DNA of 11,599 bases. It comes from Goniomonas avonlea. Its lineage: Eukaryota; Cryptophyceae; Goniomonadida; Goniomonadaceae. Shown here one piece after another: positions 1 to 7,430 of this stretch. Position 1 is the first letter of the stretch. Every line of letters begins with the position of its first letter. A model generated the notes under the pieces. That model did no database searches, was not told where the DNA came from, and was given only the letters and a program-made list of their open reading frames with translations. The stretch is taken from NCBI GenBank assembly GCA_003573635.1, contig QUTJ01031416.1, forward strand, positions 1 to 11,599, read 5' to 3'. Position numbers and translations under genes: made by a program.

Positions 1-239
1 GGGGGGGTACGGACTAACACGAGGGTCAGGTTGAGAGGTTATGCTGTCCACATCATCCTCTTCTCCTGATTCTTCGCTCGTAACTGGCCTCGAGCGTGCA
101 AAAGACATACAAAAAGACTTGATTAAGTCACCTGTCACTTGGCCATGTCCGCTTCAGCTCCTGATAGAATGCATTGTCGAGGGTTTGAGGCATGAGAAGG
201 TATGGGAAGGGGTCCAGGAAGAGGTTGCTGTTTTCATAC
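1..239 (-). CDS. Partial 2OG-Fe(II) oxygenase-like protein (N-terminal region, runs off left edge)
   Basis: Two exons read leftwards: 239-132 and 88-1, joined over a 43-nt GT-AG intron (131-89, donor GTGACT, acceptor CTCGAG). The frame stays open only if the intron is removed. The first exon encodes YENSNLFLDPFPYLLMPQTL, then a helix-like stretch ending TWPSDR. The second is acidic (TSEESGEEDDVDS) and reaches the window edge. The pattern 'N-x-F-x-DPFPYLLMP-x-L...FYQEL...WPS' resembles the entry of prolyl-4-hydroxylase/2OG-oxygenase-like proteins of algae and bacteria, which usually begin 'PFPhlvi-x-nfLp-x-x-l-x-x-eL-x-x-x-fP'. The catalytic HxD and distal His would lie outside the window, so the assignment is inferred from a short stretch. 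The acceptor at 241-240 (CCGCAG) is good, but the upstream exon, which must end in phase 2, was not found. This could be the downstream part of the gene at 521-2152 or a separate gene. Confidence 0.5.
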
Positions 240-520
240 CTGCGGATACAGAGTGAGGCATCAACCCGATTCTCGCTTCAAGTGTCTCCTCTCACTTACT
301 CCCTCCGTTAACCCTATTCCCTCGCTTAACACCATAGCCATGAACTTGAACGCCCGAGAAGCAACCCATCGCCGACGACAAACAATATCAGAGTAACCTC
401 TTCACCACATCAAGAAACTGACGCCAGGCAGTGACCCAACCCATATCCTTAAGTCAACCCCCCCGCGCGCAAATGCCAATCGCTCACCGCCGCCCTGTAT
501 TCAAAGACCCAACCCATACA

Positions 521-2152
521 TTAACAACTCTTTTGAGACTGCCCCCGGCGATCGACAGCAATGATTCCGAGGTCAGAGAGAAAAACCTTGTCAAAGCAAT
601 CCTTGGCTGGGGTCATCTTGTGCCGCCACCGTCAACGCGAAACGCACCAAGACATGGTCCGTTTGCGGTGACGAGCGGGGGGTGAGCGCAGAAACCTCTG
701 ATTATGGCTCACGGGGTTGACGACAAAACCATACCAGAAAAAGCCCATGCCGAGAGGGTCGCCAGGCTCGGCCACAGTAAAGGAACGTGAAACTGGATCG
801 CCGACGGTGTTGCCCTCTGGAGTCACAACTTCGGCCTACCACAGAGCGTGAGGCGCGCTGGAGTGTGGCAAGCAGTGTGTGCGTGAGAGCAGACGTTTGT
901 GCGGTGCAGGTGTCACGCGTGCAGTCTGTTTGTGTGGGTGTGGAGTTAGTTCTTCTGCCAGAGGAAGGAGCGATGGATGGACCTCGGCCTCACAACGCAG
1001 GAGTGAAATGTCAAGCGAGAGATAACAGAGGAGGGGACAGGCGGGAAGCGTGAAGAAGCGGGAAGAAGGAGGGGGGAGAGAAGAAAGGCGGGAACGGGGG
1101 AGGCGCGAAGGTAAGCACAAAAGAGGGGGCGAAGAAATGAAAGGATGCAGAACCCTCTATTCTCCAAAGACCTGATGAGGCCATCGAGATCCCTTGCAAT
1201 AACCGGAGCCAGAAACAGAGAGGGAAAAAATATGAATTCAAATGTCGCTGTTACCTCGATAGTGTGCTTTCCGGGCGACAGGATGCCAACAGGCGCCGAG
1301 GCTTCTGGGGCAACAAACCTGACGTTGAGGTCAGGAATGATTTTATGCGAGTCCGCGCACCTCCGAATGTTGTTGTCGTCGTCGAGAGTCATGAAAATGT
1401 TTTGTTCCTCTGCATTGTAACAGGTCAACCATTGCTCATGCCATTGTGATATCAGAGTCGCAAGGAACAAAAACGCATGCGTTCTCACGAAATTTGGAAC
1501 ACATACCTTCGTTGATGGAAAATCCCACGGCTTTGACGTCAATGCTGAGCGGCAGGGGAGGTATCGTCGAGCCCTCAAGTGGGTATACCACATGAAGTCC
1601 TTCGGATTCATAATTGTCCGCGCTGCTAGGAGCACTCTCAGGGGTTGTGGGCGCAGTGGCTGCAGCTGGCGCGCTCTGGTTGTTATCATGGGGAGCTGGG
1701 GCACGCTGGGCTACAAATTCTGGGTGCCCTCTGATCATACCACCACCAATTGAGCTTTGTGGGGGGCAAGCAGTGAACCATTGCTGCGTGTCTGTCAGCA
1801 GAGAACGAAGCGCGAAGCACAGGCACCTGAACCAACGCGGCAGTTGGACCAACGTGGAGAGTGAAGTCATGCTGGCCCGTCTCAGGAAACTTGACTAACT
1901 TTTCTCCTTGGGAGCTCAGTTGCGTTGCGAGGGGCACCCCATCCATGTGCAGGGAAATTGTTTGCCCTGCGAAACGTTCAGACACGAGCTGACAAAAACA
2001 GCCGCCCGACCTGGGGGTGTTACAAGCCATTTTGCAGTTACAGACCCAACACAACACTCGACACCATCGCATAGGACTTCGATGGATGAGCGATGGTTTA
2101 AGCTTTCTGTTCCCACGAGCAACAAAGCAAGCGCCAAAAGGACTCGCCACAT
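521..2152 (-). CDS. Secreted protein with Ig-like beta-sandwich modules (six proposed exons)
   Basis: Proposed exons are 2152-2042, 1988-1827, 1705-1507, 1409-1255, 835-713 and 616-521, giving 281 residues. Introns are 53, 121, 97, 419 and 96 nt. Residues 1-17 form a signal peptide (MWRVLLALALLLVGTES). Residues 38-91 hold a first module with the phrase SLHMDGVPLATQL and then GQHDFTLHV. Residues 92-125 are an Ala/Pro/Ser linker. Residues 126-228 hold a second, better module: HVVYPLEGSTIPPLPLSIDV, VGFSINE, FMTLDDDNN, LSPGKHTIEAEVVTPEGNT, SRSFTV. Similar 'P-x-x-G-x-x-i...v-x-LDG...LspGxHtl-x-a...G-x-x-v...F-V' modules recur in secreted or Golgi proteins of algae, often beside glycosyltransferase, sulfotransferase or methyltransferase domains. 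No enzyme domain is visible here. Exons 1-5 join in frame with plausible sites. The donor of exon 5 (GTGAGC at 712) and exon 6 are tentative: other acceptors and a GTGCGT donor near 648 are possible, and the gene may continue to the exons at 239-1. Function unknown. Confidence 0.65.
836..1254 (-). other. Long pyrimidine-rich intron of the Ig-like protein gene
   Basis: This 419-nt stretch separates two exons that join exactly in phase 0 (…HTIE then AEVVTPEGN…). The donor is GTAACA and the acceptor GTGGTAG. Around 1020-1140 the sense (minus) strand is a C/T-rich tract of over 100 nt, so the plus strand is GA-rich. Long open frames across it on both strands are low-complexity and were not called as genes. 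Confidence 0.6.
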
Positions 2153-2540
2153 GGCGACAAAAATCTTGTTTTGAGGAGGGGCGATTGGCGAATTTTTGGA
2201 TTTTGTCAGATCTCCCTTCCGACCCTATCTGCCTTTTCTATGTTCTGCTTGATTCAGTAAGCCCATGACCCCATGGTACCGATTGTTAAACAATCACCGT
2301 GGCCAACCGAGCTATCATGTAACTGAATCGGTGTTTTCGAATTATACAAGCGCCGGTTACTGCATCGATATTATCCAAGATCAGCCTCATCAAGGTCAAG
2401 CGACCAACTTCATTATGGATTCCGGTGATGGCCTTTGCGGCAGAAGTTTGCGCTTCCGGCGAAGAGTTTCTGTAACCCAGAGGCATCTGCAGCCTCTTTG
2501 AAGGACACAAAAGCTTCAGCTGCTACACACGTATTTCTTC
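2153..2540. other. Divergent intergenic region between the Ig-like gene (-) and the FYVE gene (+)
   Basis: About 388 bp lie between the two start codons and should hold both promoters and 5' UTRs. No convincing TATA box was seen. Both strands carry open stretches (plus 2265-2501; minus 2286-2510 and an open stretch of about 40 codons in another minus frame near 2410-2540). None shows a recognisable motif or a consistent splice path, so none is called. An upstream non-coding or short coding exon of the FYVE gene could lie here. Confidence 0.4.
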
Positions 2541-2996
2541 ATGAACTGGATGCCCGATGATAATGTCGATGGCTGTGCACTTTGCAACGTGAGATTCACG
2601 TTTTGGAGGCGCAAGCATCACTGTCGGTGGTGCGGCTTTGTGGTCTGTGATAGCTGCAGTCGGGGGCGACGAGTTCGTCTTCACAGTGAAACGCTTGTCC
2701 GCATTTGTGACGAGTGTGCTCACGAAAATGTCAGTGAGGCTCCCTCAATCACCGACAGCGACGAGGCCTTTGAGGAAGTTTCGCTTTCTCCTTCAAAAGA
2801 TGTAGCGAGCAGTTGTTCTATGGGCCGAGGGGCAAAAATTCGAACAGTTCCTTTTGGAGCAGCTGACGTTCGACAAGCCCACCCTGAGGTCTCGCCCAGG
2901 CATCTGCGCTTCGAAGCAGCGGTAGACCAGCAAGATCTGTCACCCGCTTCCGTGGTCACGCGTAAAAGAAGCGTGTCAGAGATCCGAGTCCAGTGA
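2541..2996 (+). CDS. Small FYVE zinc-finger protein
   Basis: This intronless 151-residue frame has a FYVE domain at its very N-terminus (residues 3-62). The hallmarks are present in order: the WxxD motif (W3-D6), the first Cys pair C12/C15, the basic RRKHHCRWCG motif (residues 23-32) that contacts phosphatidylinositol 3-phosphate, Cys pairs C28/C31 and C36/C39, and the RICDEC motif with C56/C59. All eight zinc ligands are intact. FYVE domains bind PI3P on endosomal or autophagic membranes, so an endomembrane role is expected. Residues 63-151 are Ser/Glu/Arg-rich, look disordered and contain several S-P or R-x-x-S sites. M2541 is the first Met after an in-frame stop at about 2500. The domain starting at residue 3 leaves room for an unseen upstream exon. 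The partner function is unknown. Confidence 0.85.
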   Translation: MNWMPDDNVDGCALCNVRFTFWRRKHHCRWCGFVVCDSCSRGRRVRLHSETLVRICDECAHENVSEAPSITDSDEAFEEVSLSPSKDVASSCSMGRGAKIRTVPFGAADVRQAHPEVSPRHLRFEAAVDQQDLSPASVVTRKRSVSEIRVQ

Positions 2997-3031
2997 GCCC
3001 CCTTGATATTGGTGTTTTCCATTGCCGAGCC

Positions 3032-3202
3032 TCACATCTCACGCAGCCTTTCGATGCCCATCATTGCTGAGATACCCGGAACACCCTTGTCCGAAGGATC
3101 GCCCGCCGTTGGATGATATTTATGAACCTTCGGGAGGCCTGCGATTGTCACGAACTTGACAGACAAAATCAGAGCATCGCCAGGTTGAGACTCTAAAACC
3201 AT
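3032..3202 (-). CDS. Hypothetical 56-residue protein (small ORF downstream of the AIMP1-like gene)
   Basis: A complete ATG-to-TGA frame of 57 codons starts 19 bp after the stop codon of the tRNA-binding protein gene on the same strand and ends 35 bp from the FYVE stop on the other strand. It begins MVLESQPGDALILSVKFVTI and ends ISAMMGIERLREM. Composition is protein-like, with a hydrophobic beta-like start, a Gly/Pro/His middle and a basic helix-like end, but I do not recognise a family. It may be a real small gene, or an alternative 3'-terminal exon of the AIMP1-like gene. A GTAAGA donor inside that gene's last exon at 3289 and a TTTTAG acceptor just before 3193 would join in frame. It may also simply be a chance frame in a 3' UTR. 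Confidence 0.35.
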   Translation of the reverse strand: MVLESQPGDALILSVKFVTIAGLPKVHKYHPTAGDPSDKGVPGISAMMGIERLREM

Positions 3203-3221
3203 TCATTATTGTTGCACCGAT

Positions 3222-4289
3222 TCACTTGATTTTAGCGCCAGTCAATGACTTCACGAAGCACGGCCCCTTCGAGGTCATCAGGTTCTTACCAGCATACTGA
3301 GCAATGCACTTGTCGGAAGTCAACAGCTCGGGCTGGACACGCTCGAAGACCTTCTGCAAAATTGGATGGTCAGACAATAAAGAGTTTGAGTTTAAGTCAT
3401 TGACAAATTGCACAGGGTGGCAATAGGCAACTCCGGGCAAGAGTTACCTTCTTGGGGTTGAGTTCCTTGTCAGGCTGAAGCGCGGGCATTCCCTCCACTG
3501 ACAGAACCTCACCAGGGGCAACACCAGCCGGGGGCTCCACAAGCTGCACAGTTGTGCCTGCTGGAAGCTCAGATGCAATCACGCAGGCAGAAGCGACTAG
3601 TACCGTCATCACTGGAAGCGCAGAAAATCATTGCGTATGACTTCAGGCCACGCATGGCGACCGGCTTGAGGTTGCAGAGGGTAATCACCTGTTCCACATC
3701 GTCACGCTTTTGTCAACACCCTGCCAAACAAGAATATGTACCATGCGGTTCTGCATCTCCTCAAGAGGAATCTTGCCTGCCAGGCCACTGAGCACCTGTC
3801 GGGGCTCGGCCTCGCCGACGTCGATGCGTTCCAAGTACAAACTATCGGCATCTGGGTGCTTCTGGGCATCGATGATGCGCCCAACACGCATGTCAAGGCG
3901 GCACACATCAGGAACGTCAGGCTCGGCAGCAGCGGCCTTGCCGCCGCCACCGCCGCCCCCCTTCTTGCCCTCAGCCTTGGGCTTGGGCTCGGCTTTGGGT
4001 GCATCGGCCTTCGGTGCGTCGGCCTTGGGCTGGGCAGCCGCCTTGGGAGCATCACCTTTGGGCTTGGCAGTCGCAGCCTGCTTGCCCTTGGCGCCTCCCT
4101 TGCCCTTGGTGGCCGCCTGACGCTCAGCCAAAGCGGCGGCGAAGTCCCAATGGGGGACGCCAAGGGTGTTTTCCAAACCAAAAATGAGGTCGTCAAGCGA
4201 CTGCAACGAAAACTCACAATCAGAACGAATCCATTCAACGCTGTGACAGAGTTCAATCGGCCTACCTTGACTGTCTTGGAAAGTGCCAT
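3222..4289 (-). CDS. AIMP1: AIMP1/Arc1-type tRNA-binding protein (EMAP-II domain)
   Basis: Five exons (4289-4266, 4200-3742, 3688-3604, 3560-3448, 3353-3222; introns 65, 53, 43 and 94 nt) give 270 residues with all junctions in phase. Residues 1-36 are a short N-terminal helix region (MALSKTVK, then [11 protein letters not shown]). Residues 37-101 are a Lys/Ala/Pro/Gly-rich linker that likely contacts RNA. Residues 102-270 are the tRNA-binding OB-fold plus EMAP-II extension: [74 protein letters not shown], and the C-terminal [15 protein letters not shown] ending AKIK. Family members are cofactors of multi-synthetase complexes (AIMP1, Arc1p), and the same domain also ends some Tyr- and Met-tRNA synthetases. 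No synthetase catalytic domain is attached. The symbol marks the family; orthology was not tested. ATG 4289 was chosen because its 8-codon exon joins in phase 0. A longer unspliced frame starting at 4380 lacks similarity. Confidence 0.92.
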
Positions 4290-4409
4290 GCGGTGCGAAG
4301 GGAACAAAGGCTTCAAGAGCACGCGCGCGCACATCCAACTCCCTGTATGCGCAGCATCCCTTTGACTCTCGCATATCCACTAGCTACACTCTAACATGTT
4401 CTTCTGTCG
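4290..4409. promoter_or_regulatory. Compact divergent promoter region
   Basis: Only 120 bp separate the start codons of the AIMP1-like gene (-) and the FkbM methyltransferase (+), so this segment must hold both 5' UTRs and core promoters unless transcription starts inside a gene. It contains an alternating purine-pyrimidine run (ACGCGCGCGCAC near 4321). No TATA box was seen. The regulatory role is inferred from gene layout alone. Confidence 0.4.
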
Positions 4410-5994
4410 ATGCCTCGTCGTGTTGCCTGTGTGTCTGTGGTCCTTGTTTTGATCTTGTGTGAAGTCAACGCGCGCAAGTTCAAGCCTAAGCCTCGCGCCT
4501 CACCATTGCCTGCTCCATTGTCTGGGGCATCGGCTGCAAGCGCGGTGACCATTCCATGCTCTGATCTTTTTGAGAAGGCGGAGCAGGCGCGGCTTACGGT
4601 CAATAAGGCCACAAAAACAGACAGTGCGGAGTATCGAAACTGTATAAAAGAACACTGGAACGACTTCCCAGAAAGCACTGTCCCTGCTTTTAGTACGGAT
4701 TACCTCTTCCGAATAAAACGCGGGCGTTTTGGAGTTCTTGCCTTTTCTCCTTTTGACCCGTACATTGGGCGGAGCCTCGAGCACTATGGTGAATGGAGTT
4801 TTGATGAAGTCAATTTATTCCAACAGGTGTGTAACACGGAGAGAAACTTTCCTGCTGAGCCGTTGCAGATGCTGCCGCCAGGATGTTCTGTAGTCGAAGT
4901 GGGCAGCAACATCGGGTCACACACTGTGGCGCTTTCGCAGTTTTGTGGCCCGTCTGGGCGTGTTCTTGCATTTGGTGAGGCTCGATTCGAAAAGATTCCG
5001 CAATGTGACCCCTCTACAGAGCCAGAGTTAACCAACCACAAGGTCCTTACCACGAACTTGCTACTGAACGGCGCGCACAATGCCGAATCATTTCGAGAGG
5101 CGGTGGGCAACAAAACTGGAAGAGTCATGATTCCACGGCGATCAGTTGCTGATCTTGGTACAGTCCACAGTCATGGAAGCGTGAGTCCATTTCCTACTCT
5201 CTTACTTTCGCCGACGTTGCTTCAGGTCGAGGTGGGCGCGGACCATATGCGTTTCGGCAAGATGATGCCTGTGACAATGCGCACTGTCGATGTCATTGTG
5301 GCTGAGGAAAGCTTGGAGGTGGGAACTTGTACGACCCCGCCCATTGTTTCCTGCTGACAAGCAGCTGCAGTCACTCCATCTCCTCAAAATTGATGCTGAG
5401 GGAATGGAATTAGAGGTGTGTCAGGACCCAATTTCAATTCGATTTCGCGTGTTTTTCCAAAGCAGCAAAGGAAAGGTTCAAGCAGAGGACAGGATTGGTG
5501 CTTGGAAGCGGAGTGACAGTTCGATGCTCTTTTGATCGAAGCAGAAATGGAAGCACTGATCTCGACCTCAGGTGCTTCAAGGGGCCGAGAAATCACTTGG
5601 TCGGTTCACGCCCTTTGTCTTCATGGAGTTTGAGCACCAACGGTGTGTGCATGTGCGCGGTTGTTTGTTGAATGCGTTTTCAACTCCATCTTTTTGCTTA
5701 GTTTCCTGGGCTGTACTCTCACGAAAATATAGCCTCTCGCGGAGGTCTGAGCTGCGCTATGAAAGCTAAGAGCCAACCGCTCTGATCGTACCACCATTGT
5801 TGTTTTGAAATTCTTCATCGCTGCTGTTGTGCCAACGAGATCCCGGCTAGGACTTGGCAAGCTAACCAAGCTCTGGCAGCAAGGCGCTCCTGGCGTGGAT
5901 GCATGCGCACCAGTACGTGTGCTACAGCCAGACGACGCCCATGTACGACAAGAACAACTTCTACGGCAACCCTGTGTCCGTATTCGACTCGTGA
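4410..5994 (+). CDS. Secreted FkbM-family SAM-dependent methyltransferase
   Basis: Six exons (4410-4974, 5020-5180, 5226-5318, 5365-5415, 5572-5642, 5880-5994; introns 45, 45, 46, 156 and 237 nt) encode 351 residues with every junction in phase. Residues 1-21 are a signal peptide or anchor (MPRRVACVSVVLVLILCEVNA), followed by a basic Pro-rich stem. The FkbM core shows SAM-binding motif I (VVEVGSNIGSHTVAL, residues 161-175) and the acidic AFEP (187-190) that is recreated only by splicing intron 1. It continues with NLLLNGAHN and the diagnostic LLKIDAEGMELEVLQGA (279-295), then FVFMEFEHQ and a C-terminal YDKNNFYGNPVSVF. FkbM enzymes O-methylate sugars or small molecules; here a lumenal glycan substrate is plausible but unproven. 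The stop codon at 5992 overlaps a perfect GTGAGT donor at 5991, so a longer isoform is possible. A decayed copy of the last exon lies about 204 bp downstream. Confidence 0.92.
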
Positions 5995-6014
5995 GTCCGT
6001 CATCAGCTCCCAGT

Positions 6015-6086
6015 AGCTGTCACATCAGAAGCTCGCAGCAGGTAGCTGTCACAACAGTCATGATCTCAGCTTGCGCAGCTGTCACA
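6015..6086 (+). repeat. Three copies of AGCTGTCACA
   Basis: Exact decamers AGCTGTCACA lie at 6015-6024, 6044-6053 and 6077-6086, just after the FkbM stop and before the decayed exon copy. The first two sit in longer similar contexts (GTAGCTGTCACA followed by TCAG or ACAG). They may be remnants of duplicated splice-acceptor regions or regulatory sites. No function is assigned. Confidence 0.6.
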
Positions 6087-6087
6087 G

Positions 6088-6163
6088 CTACTCCTGGCAT
6101 GGACCCATGCGCACCAGTGCACATGCGTAACCTGTGTTTCTCGCTGCCATGGTATCGCAACCC
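6088..6163 (+). pseudogene. Decayed tandem copy of the FkbM gene's terminal exon
   Basis: The segment CTCCTGGCATGGACCCATGC at 6091 continues with GCACCAGT. It matches 5887 onward in the real last exon (CTCCTGGCGTGGATGCATGC, then GCACCAGT) at a fixed offset of 204 bp. A later stretch, TATCGCAACCCTTTCCCC, resembles TACGGCAACCCTGTGTCC of the exon. In the matching frame it reads LLAWTHAHQ, against LLAWMHAHQ in the gene. The frame stays open to a TAA at 6298, but the YDKNNFYGNP motif is lost. The nearby acceptors are in phase 0, whereas exon 5 ends in phase 2, so it cannot replace exon 6 directly. It is probably a relic, though use as an alternative exon is not excluded. Confidence 0.5.
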
Positions 6164-6209
6164 TTTCCCCCCAAGTTCGCCAGGGAATTCTTCAGGGGAA
6201 TTCCTCCCT

Positions 6210-6247
6210 ATTCCTCACCCAGGAGAACTCCTCATTCCTCACCCAGG
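6210..6247 (+). repeat. Direct repeat ATTCCTCACCCAGG
   Basis: Two identical 14-mers at 6210-6223 and 6234-6247, 24 bp apart, form a short tandem repeat whose intervening sequence also resembles CCAGGRGAA. Preceding GGGAATTC/GGGGAATTCC motifs (6183-6204) add to the repetitive character of the segment. Confidence 0.6.
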
Positions 6248-6252
6248 GGAAT

Positions 6253-6274
6253 GCCACTCCTCGCGAGGAGTGGC
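6253..6274. repeat. Perfect 22-bp palindrome
   Basis: The core CCACTCCTCGCGAGGAGTGG (6254-6273) is its own reverse complement and extends one further G-C pair on each side. It has no loop, so it fits a cruciform or a dimeric-protein site better than an RNA hairpin. Both strands are open here over 50 or more codons and both read ATPREEW across the palindrome. Function unknown. Confidence 0.75.
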
Positions 6275-6346
6275 CGACGGCCCGGGGACTGGTGGCTTAA
6301 TTTCCCCGATAACAGTCCCATGAAGCCCTGGTCCGGGTTTTTCTAG

Positions 6347-6550
6347 CACCTTTCCATTCTCGAGAACACCCTCAATGACACGCGACACTTCCTCGCGCAA
6401 TGAATTTGACTAGCCGCAATCTCCCTGGTGAATTTACCAGCCTGTACGGAAGCAAGTAGGCACGAGAGCAGGGGAGAATGTCCGCCTAAAGTCTGCCACA
6501 ATCCGTAGGAGGATATTCTGCGGTGCTCCAGTCCTGGTCGGATCGTTCGG
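6347..6550. other. Intergenic stretch, no confident gene
   Basis: Open but unsupported frames occur on both strands. The minus frame ending near 6242 reads SLREEVSRVIEGVLENGKVL and is about 55 codons long after a TAG, with no Met. It is protein-like but matches nothing I can name. A stretch of minus codons near 6440-6530 (NDPTRTGAPQNILLRIV) is equally unplaced. Nothing else was seen. Confidence 0.3.
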
Positions 6551-6980
6551 TTCCCTCTCTCTCTCTGTGTGTGTGATCCCTGCCCGCTCAGCTCTCTCTA
6601 GACCTGCCCGCACTACCAGAGTAGAACACACACGCAGACACGCACTGCGGCACACACAGGCACACACTTCCTCTCTCTCTCTTCTTCTCTTCTCTTCTCT
6701 TCTCTTCTCTTCTCTCTTATGCCTGCAGGTCCTCGCGGGTCGGTGGCCGCTCAGCGGTTCCTGAATGGCTTGAATCCTCTCTCTCTCTGTGTGTGTGTGT
6801 GATCCCTGCCCCCTCAGTGATCCAGGGACCTGTCTGCTCTCGCTCCCACGCTTGCAACCATCATGCAGCCTAACAACTGCTGGCAAGCCTGTGACCAAGG
6901 CCCTTTCTGCGGACCTGTGGCTGCTTATACGGTTGCTGGAGACTCAGTCTCTCTCTGTGTGTGTGTGTGTGTTGTCATTC
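6551..6980 (+). repeat. Microsatellite cluster (TC)n(TG)n and (TCTCT)n with duplicated flanks
   Basis: A composite repeat of TC dinucleotides followed by TG dinucleotides and then GATCCCTGCCC(G/C)CTCAG occurs at 6553-6591 and again at 6776-6817. A third TC/TG run lies at 6950-6973. Between the first two are a CA-rich tract (about 6627-6667) and a TCTCT pentamer array (about 6684-6717). The shared non-satellite flank shows that the first two units are duplications and not independent slippage products. On the sense strand they resemble polypyrimidine/acceptor regions (CTCAG), so they may be intron material. Confidence 0.7.
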
Positions 6981-7028
6981 CCACAATTGTGATCGATGAC
7001 GTGACCTGCTGGCAGGCCTGTGACCAAG
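6877..7028 (+). repeat. Duplicated 23-mer CTGCTGGCARGCCTGTGACC…
   Basis: A 23-bp segment at 6877-6899 recurs at 7006-7028 with a single mismatch, 129 bp apart. In one frame the copies read AGKPVTK and AGRPVTK, after which the sequences diverge. This links the microsatellite cluster to the coding-like modules downstream. Confidence 0.75.
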
Positions 7029-7311
7029 ACTCCTTACGTGTCCTCCAACCTCCTGTGCCACCCGGCCAAGATCATCCTCAGCATTCCTAATCAGCGGCCT
7101 GTTACTCTCGAGGACCTCGACCACCCAAATGGTCACCGACGCGCTGAGAACATTAATGCAGAACTCTAAAAGTCCGTTAGCGTTCCAACTTATGTGTCAC
7201 TTAGTGGTCGCACTCGAGCCTTGCAATCAGCGTCCTGTTCCTTTGGAGGACCTCGGCCTGAGGCTGACAACGCGAAACTACTTGCGACTCGGCGTACTCG
7301 TCCGTGGATGA
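7005..7311 (+). repeat. Two degenerate copies of a coding-like module (NQRPV-x-LEDL)
   Basis: The frame open from 7005 to a TAA at 7167-7169 reads RPVTKTPYVSSNLLCHPAK and then NQRPVTLEDLDH. A second frame (Met at 7129, stop ending 7311) reads FQLMCHLVVALEPCNQRPVP and then LEDLGLRL. The two align over about 27 residues with one codon of length difference. In the 10-codon NQRPV(T/P)LEDL core there are four differences, of which CGG/CGT and CTC/TTG are synonymous and ACT/CCT is not, and the next codon differs GAC/GGC. That pattern suggests they diverged while translated. I do not recognise the family, no start codon or splice structure could be fixed, and both copies may be dead exons. Confidence 0.35.
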
Positions 7312-7325
7312 GCAATTGTCGCTTT

Positions 7326-7340
7326 CAAACAAAAAAAAAT
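7326..7340 (+). repeat. Short A-rich run after the module array
   Basis: CAAAC followed by nine A residues and T lies 15 bp after the stop of the second module frame. It could be a poly(A) relic of a retroposed copy or chance. No target-site duplication was identified. Confidence 0.3.
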
Positions 7341-7430
7341 ACAATCTCTAAATAATGTTTATGCCTGCTCATCCCTGGGCTCGGCGTGTTGGGCCCAGAA
7401 ATCTGATCCTTTCTCTACTCGTTACTTTCT

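Noticed and set aside
836-1241. Minus-strand frames of 76-94 codons
   Set aside because: They lie within a pyrimidine-rich intron whose removal joins HTIE to AEVVTPEGN exactly.
3710-4365. Plus-strand frames of over 130 codons opposite the AIMP1-like gene
   Set aside because: They are antisense to its low-complexity linker; the minus strand carries the conserved EMAP-II motifs.
6242-6390. Minus-strand frame SLREEVSRVIEGVLENGK as a reverse-transcriptase fragment
   Set aside because: The 'LREEV-x-x-x-IE-x-GVLE' wording is suggestive, but only about 55 codons are open and no catalytic motif or element ends are present.
6434-6898. 154-codon minus-strand frame with Arg/Glu and Thr-His runs
   Set aside because: Most of it is translated microsatellite (AGAGA/CACA).
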